Source: CAYTGG01 sp964581415 (GTDB lineage: Archaea; Nanobdellota; Nanobdellia; Pacearchaeales; GW2011-AR1). From it: DNA of 24,413 bases. Both the position numbers and the translations under genes were made by a program. Where the stretch lies: the NCBI GenBank assembly GCA_964581415.1, contig CAZOOJ010000028.1, forward strand, positions 1-24,413. The letters run 5' to 3'. The notes beneath the pieces were generated by a model. That model ran no database searches, was not told the DNA's origin, and saw only the letters and a list, made by a program, of their open reading frames with translations. This document shows positions 21,152 through 24,413 of the stretch, piece after piece; the first letter of the stretch is position 1, and the number at the start of each line of letters is the position of its first letter.

Positions 21152-21802
21152 ATGCCAAACACAGAAAAACCTTTAGCAAAAGAAGAAAAGAAGAAAATAG
21201 TTAGCATACCTAAACAAAAATCAGAAGTAGTCAGAACTCAATTAAAAACTGAGAAGAAAGATAAAGCATTGAATAATAAAAATAAATCTGATGAAAAAGA
21301 CGAAGAAAAAACTAAACAAAAAACTGAAGAGAAAAAGAAAGAAAAAAAGAAACCAACTAAAAAAACTACAAAAATAAAGAAAACAGAAGCGAAAGTTAAT
21401 TTCTCTAATTTGCCAATTTCTACTAAATATTCAATTGCTATTTGCAAATTTATAAAAAACAAAAAAATAGATAAAGCAATTTCAGAGCTTGAAAATGTTC
21501 TCAGACAAAGAAAAGTTATACCTATGAAAGGTGAAATTGCGCATAAAAAAGGAGTTAGATATGCTTCAGGTTCTGGAAAATATCCAAAAAGAGCAACTGA
21601 GCATTTTATTAAGATGTTAAAATCTCTAAAAGCTAATGCTAATTATAATGAATTAGAAGAACCAGTGATTAAAAAAGCAATTGCTAATATTGGAAAAAGA
21701 CCTTTTGGAAGATTTGGAAGATGGAGGAAAAAAAGAAGTCATATTAGCATAATTGTAGAAGAAAAACAAAAATATAATCAAAAGGATAAAAAGAAAGAAT
21801 AA
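21152..21802 (+). CDS. rpl22: Ribosomal protein uL22 with long lysine-rich N-terminal extension
   Basis: An exit-tunnel protein. The true L22 core starts near residue 84 ('FSNLPISTKYSIAICKFIKNKKIDKAISELENVLRQRKVIPMKG') and contains the tunnel-loop region 'GKYPKRATEHFIKMLKSLKANANYN' and 'RPFGRFGRWRKKRSHISIIVEE'. Before it lie about 80 residues of almost pure Lys/Glu/Thr low complexity, which should be disordered. The usual archaeal protein is about 150-155 residues, so this 216-residue form is unusually long. ATG 21152 follows S19 by one base; no clearly better internal start stands out except ATG codons inside the core. Confidence 0.93.
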   Translation: MPNTEKPLAKEEKKKIVSIPKQKSEVVRTQLKTEKKDKALNNKNKSDEKDEEKTKQKTEEKKKEKKKPTKKTTKIKKTEAKVNFSNLPISTKYSIAICKFIKNKKIDKAISELENVLRQRKVIPMKGEIAHKKGVRYASGSGKYPKRATEHFIKMLKSLKANANYNELEEPVIKKAIANIGKRPFGRFGRWRKKRSHISIIVEEKQKYNQKDKKKE

Positions 21803-21803
21803 A

Positions 21804-22487
21804 ATGGAAGAAAGAAAAGTAGTTCAATTTAAGAAAGAAGAATTTTCTATTCGTGAATCTGTAAAAAAAATGCTTGGAAAAGGAAAAGTAAGCAAAGTTA
21901 AGATAATTTATACGCCAATTGGTGAAAAAATAATAATATCCACTCATAAACCTGGATTAGTTATAGGAAGAAAAGGAGAAAAAATAGAAGAACTTACTAA
22001 ATTTTTAAAAACAAAATTTAAACTTGAAAATCCGAATATTGAAGTAGATGAAATAAAGAAACCAGAATTTGATGCTCAAATAATTGCTGATGAAATTGCT
22101 CTCAGTTTGGAAAGATTCGGGCCTATAAAGTTCAAAGTAGTTGCATATAAAACATTACAAAAAATAATGAATGCTGGAGCTTTAGGTGCTGAAATAAGAC
22201 TTAATGGAAAGCTTCCTGGAGCAAGAGCTAAACTCTGGAGATTTGCTCAAGGTTATTTAAAAAAGACTGGAAATGAAGCAAAGATTGTTGATAGAGCTCA
22301 ATCAAGAGCAGAAACAAAACCCGGAACAGTGGGAGTAAAAGTAGCAATATTGTCTCCAGATTCTGGATTAAAAGAAAAAATAAAAATTAATGAAGAAATC
22401 TTGATGAAATTAAAAGAAAATAAAAAAGAAGAGTCTAAAAAAGAAGAGTCTAAAAAAGAAAATAAAAAATTAAAAAAGAAAAAATAA
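21804..22487 (+). CDS. rps3: Small subunit ribosomal protein uS3
   Basis: A 30S mRNA-entry protein with an N-terminal type II KH domain. 'HKPGLVIGRKGEKIEELTKFLK' is the KH GxxG loop, and the C-terminal domain has 'GALGAEIRLNGKLPGARAKLWRFAQGYLKKTG' and 'ETKPGTVGVKVAI'. 227 residues. The last 30 are a Lys/Glu/Ser tail containing a tandem 15-bp repeat. L29 starts one base beyond its stop. Confidence 0.97.
   Translation: MEERKVVQFKKEEFSIRESVKKMLGKGKVSKVKIIYTPIGEKIIISTHKPGLVIGRKGEKIEELTKFLKTKFKLENPNIEVDEIKKPEFDAQIIADEIALSLERFGPIKFKVVAYKTLQKIMNAGALGAEIRLNGKLPGARAKLWRFAQGYLKKTGNEAKIVDRAQSRAETKPGTVGVKVAILSPDSGLKEKIKINEEILMKLKENKKEESKKEESKKENKKLKKKK
22425..22454 (+). repeat. Tandem 15-bp repeat in the S3 tail
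   Basis: AAAGAAGAGTCTAAA occurs twice in direct tandem, encoding KEESK twice, within the low-complexity S3 C-terminus. A likely replication-slippage hotspot without effect on the core protein. Confidence 0.75.
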
Positions 22488-22488
22488 A

Positions 22489-22653
22489 ATGAATTTAAAA
22501 GCAAAAGATATTCAAAGAATGAATAAAGAAGAAAAAGAGAAAAAATTAAAGGAATTGAGATTAGAATTAATAAAATCAAAAGGTGCTTCACAAAAAACAA
22601 AGATAAAAGAAATTAAAAAAATAATCGCAAGAATACTCACACTCAATAAATAA
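22489..22653 (+). CDS. rpl29: Large subunit ribosomal protein uL29
   Basis: A 54-residue two-helix protein at the tunnel exit. It begins MNLKAKDIQRMNKEEKEKKL, with 'LRLELIKSKGASQKTKIKEIKKIIARILTLNK' matching the archaeal L29 pattern. It begins one base after the S3 stop, and aIF1 follows one base after its own stop. Confidence 0.93.
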   Translation: MNLKAKDIQRMNKEEKEKKLKELRLELIKSKGASQKTKIKEIKKIIARILTLNK

Positions 22654-22654
22654 C

Positions 22655-22954
22655 ATGGAAATATGTCCAAAATGTGGCTTACCAAAAGAAGCCTGTGTAT
22701 GTGAACAGATAGGAAAAAGTTCACAAAAAATAAAGATATCAACGGACAAGAAACGATATGGGAAAATTGTTACAGTGATTTCAGGTTTTGACAAAGGAGT
22801 AGACATAAAAAAACTCTCAAAAGATTTGAAAAACGAGTTTGCCTGCGGAGGAACCTCCAAAAATGGAATAATTGAGCTTCAAGGAGACCATAGAAAGAAT
22901 ATAAAGGAAATGTTAGTTAAATTAGGTTTTGAAGAAGAATCAATAAGTGAATAA
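22655..22954 (+). CDS. Translation initiation factor aIF1 (SUI1)
   Basis: A start-codon fidelity factor. The SUI1 fold is seen in 'KRYGKIVTVISGFDKGVDIKKLSKDLKNEFACGGTSKNGIIELQGDHRKNIKEMLVKLGF', with the conserved 'GGT' and 'GDHR' segments. The N-terminal 20 residues carry 'CPKCGLPKEACVCE', a compact zinc knuckle seen in many archaeal aIF1 proteins. 99 residues. Its position after L29 is standard in archaeal ribosomal operons; the RNase P protein gene that often follows is missing. Confidence 0.95.
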   Translation: MEICPKCGLPKEACVCEQIGKSSQKIKISTDKKRYGKIVTVISGFDKGVDIKKLSKDLKNEFACGGTSKNGIIELQGDHRKNIKEMLVKLGFEEESISE

Positions 22955-22971
22955 ATAAGCATACACATAAA

Positions 22972-23325
22972 ATGAAGAAAGAAAAGAAAGTAAAAAAAGA
23001 AAGAATGTCAGATATAGCAGAAGCTGAAGAGAAAGATAAAGAATGTCCTTTTCATGGAAATTTAAAATTAAGAGGTAGAATATTTGAGGGAAAGGTAATA
23101 AAAAAATTTCCTAGAAGAGTTACAATTGAATTTGAAAGAAGAGCTTATGTAAAAAAATATGAAAGATATAAGAAATCAAAAACAAAAATACATGCAAGGC
23201 TGCCTAAATGTTTAGAAAAAGAAATTAAAGTAGGAGATTTAATAAAAATTCAGGAATGTCGTCCATTAAGCAAAATAATTCATTTTGTTGTAATTAAAAT
23301 TTTAAAATCAGGAGAAGAAAAATGA
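22972..23325 (+). CDS. rps17: Small subunit ribosomal protein uS17
   Basis: A 30S body rRNA-binding OB-fold protein. 117 residues: 'CPFHGNLKLRGRIFEGKVIKKFPRRVTIEFERRAYVKKYERYKKSKTKIHARLP' is the archaeal S17 signature (CPFHG, then RGR.F.G). The Lys/Glu-rich N-terminal 20 residues are an extension. Overlaps L14 by ATGA. The 17-base gap before it is the longest in this part of the operon. Confidence 0.96.
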   Translation: MKKEKKVKKERMSDIAEAEEKDKECPFHGNLKLRGRIFEGKVIKKFPRRVTIEFERRAYVKKYERYKKSKTKIHARLPKCLEKEIKVGDLIKIQECRPLSKIIHFVVIKILKSGEEK

Positions 23326-23723
23326 AAGCAATATCAGCCAAGGCAACAGAAGGACTGAATTTAGGAGCAAGAGTTATCTCTGCTGATAATAGTGGAGCAA
23401 AGATTGTTAAAATAGTTGGTGTAAAAAGAGCAAAAGCAAAAAAAAGAAAGCAGGTTGCTGCAAAAATAGCAGACAGAGTTAAAGTCAGTGTAAAAAAAGG
23501 AATTCCTGATATGAAAGGAAAAGTTTTTGATGCTGTTATTATAAGACAGAAAAGACCTTATAGAAGAAAAAATGGAGAAAGAGTTGCATTTGAAGATAAT
23601 GCTGTTACAATATTAAAGGATGAAAAAGGAAATCCAAAAGGAACTCAGATTAAAGGACCTATTGCAAGGGAGGTTATGGAGCGATGGCAACAAGTTGGCA
23701 AAATCGCAAAGATTGTTTATTAA
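23322..23723 (+). CDS. rpl14: Large subunit ribosomal protein uL14
   Basis: A 50S intersubunit protein near the GTPase centre and binding site of silencing factors. 133 residues. 'NLGARVISADNSGAKIVKIVGV' and 'GKVFDAVIIRQKRPYRRKNGERVAFEDNAVTILKDEKGNPKGTQIKGPIAREV' are invariant L14 segments; the C-terminus ends KIAKIVY. Overlaps S17 by ATGA. Confidence 0.97.
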   Translation: MKAISAKATEGLNLGARVISADNSGAKIVKIVGVKRAKAKKRKQVAAKIADRVKVSVKKGIPDMKGKVFDAVIIRQKRPYRRKNGERVAFEDNAVTILKDEKGNPKGTQIKGPIAREVMERWQQVGKIAKIVY

Positions 23724-23724
23724 A

Positions 23725-23967
23725 ATGAAAATAGATGAAGAAGAATTAATAAGAAAAACCATTAGATATCTAGCTCAGGCATCAGTAGCAGCAGGAAGAT
23801 ATTCAAATGGAAGAAATCGTGAAAAAAATGCTGAAAGATTTAGGCAATCTATCCCTACTAACTGTAAAGAAATTGTTGGAAAAATGGAAAGAAAAAATAT
23901 GGATACAAAAGAATTAGGAGAAGGGATAATAAGATTAATTAGAATATCTCTTCCAGGAATTATATAA
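23725..23967 (+). CDS. Unrecognised 80-aa protein between L14 and L24
   Basis: Not recognised. ATG 23725 is one base after the L14 stop, and the stop is two bases before the L24 ATG. An upstream in-frame extension into L14 exists, but the tight operon spacing points to 23725. The 80 residues look helical: 'DEEELIRKTIRYLAQASVAAGRYSNGRNREKNAERFR', 'NCKEIVGKMERKNMDTKELGEGIIRLIRISLPGII'. Soluble, basic, with a hydrophobic C-terminal end. L24 normally follows L14 directly, so this is a third operon-embedded unknown. Confidence 0.82.
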   Translation: MKIDEEELIRKTIRYLAQASVAAGRYSNGRNREKNAERFRQSIPTNCKEIVGKMERKNMDTKELGEGIIRLIRISLPGII

Positions 23968-23969
23968 AA

Positions 23970-24413
23970 ATGAAGAAAAAATTTTCAACTAAATGGAAAG
24001 CAAGCAAACAGCCTCGAAAGCAGAGGAAATATTTAGCAAATGCTCCATTACATATTAAGAATAAATTTCTTAGTGTTAATTTATCAAAAGAATTAAGAAA
24101 AAAATATGGAAAAAGAAATTTAAGAGTCAAAAAAGGGGATAAAATAAAAATTTTGAGAGGAAAATTTAAAAAAAGAATTGGAAAAGTTAAGGAAGTAAAA
24201 CCAAAAATGTCTAAAATTTATATTGAAGGAATTCAAGTAAAAAAACAGGATGGTTCAAAAACAGATGTTTCATTTAGAGCTTCAAATTTACAGATTATAG
24301 AATTAGACTTAGAAGACAAAAAACGTTTTAAAAAGATGGACAAATCTAAAGAAAAAAAAGAAATCAAAGAGGAAGTTAAAAAAGTAAATAAAAAAATCAA
24401 GGAAGAGAAAAAA
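23970..24413 (+). CDS. rpl24: Large subunit ribosomal protein uL24 (3' end cut by window)
   Basis: A 50S assembly initiator with a KOW/SH3 domain. 148 codons are visible to the window end. 'KKFSTKWKASKQPRKQRKYLANAPLHIKNKFLSVNLSKELRKKYGKRNLRVKKGDKIKILRGKFKKRIGKVKEVKPKM' is archaeal/eukaryotic L24, including the KOW glycine-loop 'VKKGDKIKILRGKFKKRIG'. The end is a Lys/Glu-rich tail longer than usual. The true stop lies beyond the window. Confidence 0.95.
   Translation, partial: MKKKFSTKWKASKQPRKQRKYLANAPLHIKNKFLSVNLSKELRKKYGKRNLRVKKGDKIKILRGKFKKRIGKVKEVKPKMSKIYIEGIQVKKQDGSKTDVSFRASNLQIIELDLEDKKRFKKMDKSKEKKEIKEEVKKVNKKIKEEKK

Noticed and set aside
23620..23967. Longer 115-residue version of the L14-L24 gene starting inside L14
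   Set aside because: The extension overlaps the L14 coding sequence by about 100 bases, while ATG 23725 gives the one-base operon spacing used by the neighbours.
1..24413. CRISPR array
   Set aside because: No regularly spaced direct repeats were seen; the only long repeat is the single inverted pair and one tandem 15-mer in S3.

Overview
This window looks like a piece of an AT-rich archaeal chromosome from a small-genome DPANN lineage, most likely Pacearchaeota or Woesearchaeota-like. The reasons are archaeal-type ribosomal proteins, aIF5A, aIF1, Taw1, aSpt5 and SecE, an AMP phosphorylase, archaeal TATA boxes about 20-28 bases before many start codons (leaderless transcripts), and several short hypotheticals of the kind seen in those groups. 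The lineage is inferred from protein resemblance only; no database was searched.

Left part (1-3670, mostly minus strand): a transcription, secretion and division cluster reads leftwards as two unknown genes, ftsZ, a small frameshifted ORF, secE and spt5 (cut by the window edge). An FKBP-type prolyl isomerase also lies on the minus strand and shares a TATA region with the divergent aIF5A gene. Then on the plus strand come a possible 45-residue ORF, eL40, a site-2-type membrane metalloprotease, a 26-residue lysine-rich peptide gene with its own promoter, Shine-Dalgarno and U-rich terminator, and the wybutosine enzyme Taw1. A small unknown gene converges on Taw1.

Middle part (7500-10400): the ribosomal stalk operon L1-L10-(unknown 69 aa)-L12, preceded by a structured leader that may be an L1 autoregulatory site. 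It is followed by tRNA-Thr(CGU), a small membrane-anchored protein and tRNA-Ser(UGA).

Accessory part (10428-13637): a perfect 26-bp inverted repeat encloses a 996-residue fused restriction-modification enzyme (type IIG-like) and a zinc-ribbon gene fragment. It sits between tRNA-Ser and a conserved small gene and looks like a mobile defence insertion. To its right lie a decayed ORF, an AMP phosphorylase/AI-2E-family permease pair on the minus strand, and a conserved hypothetical on the plus strand.

Right part (17700-24413): the S10/spc-type ribosomal operon L3-L4-L23-L2-(unknown 94 aa)-S19-L22-S3-L29-aIF1-S17-L14-(unknown 80 aa)-L24, tightly packed with 1-2 base gaps or ATGA overlaps. Three unrecognised small genes embedded in ribosomal protein operons, together with a lysine-rich N-terminal extension on L22, are the most unusual part of the core gene content. 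The gene usually expected between aIF1 and S17 (RNase P protein Rnp1) is absent.
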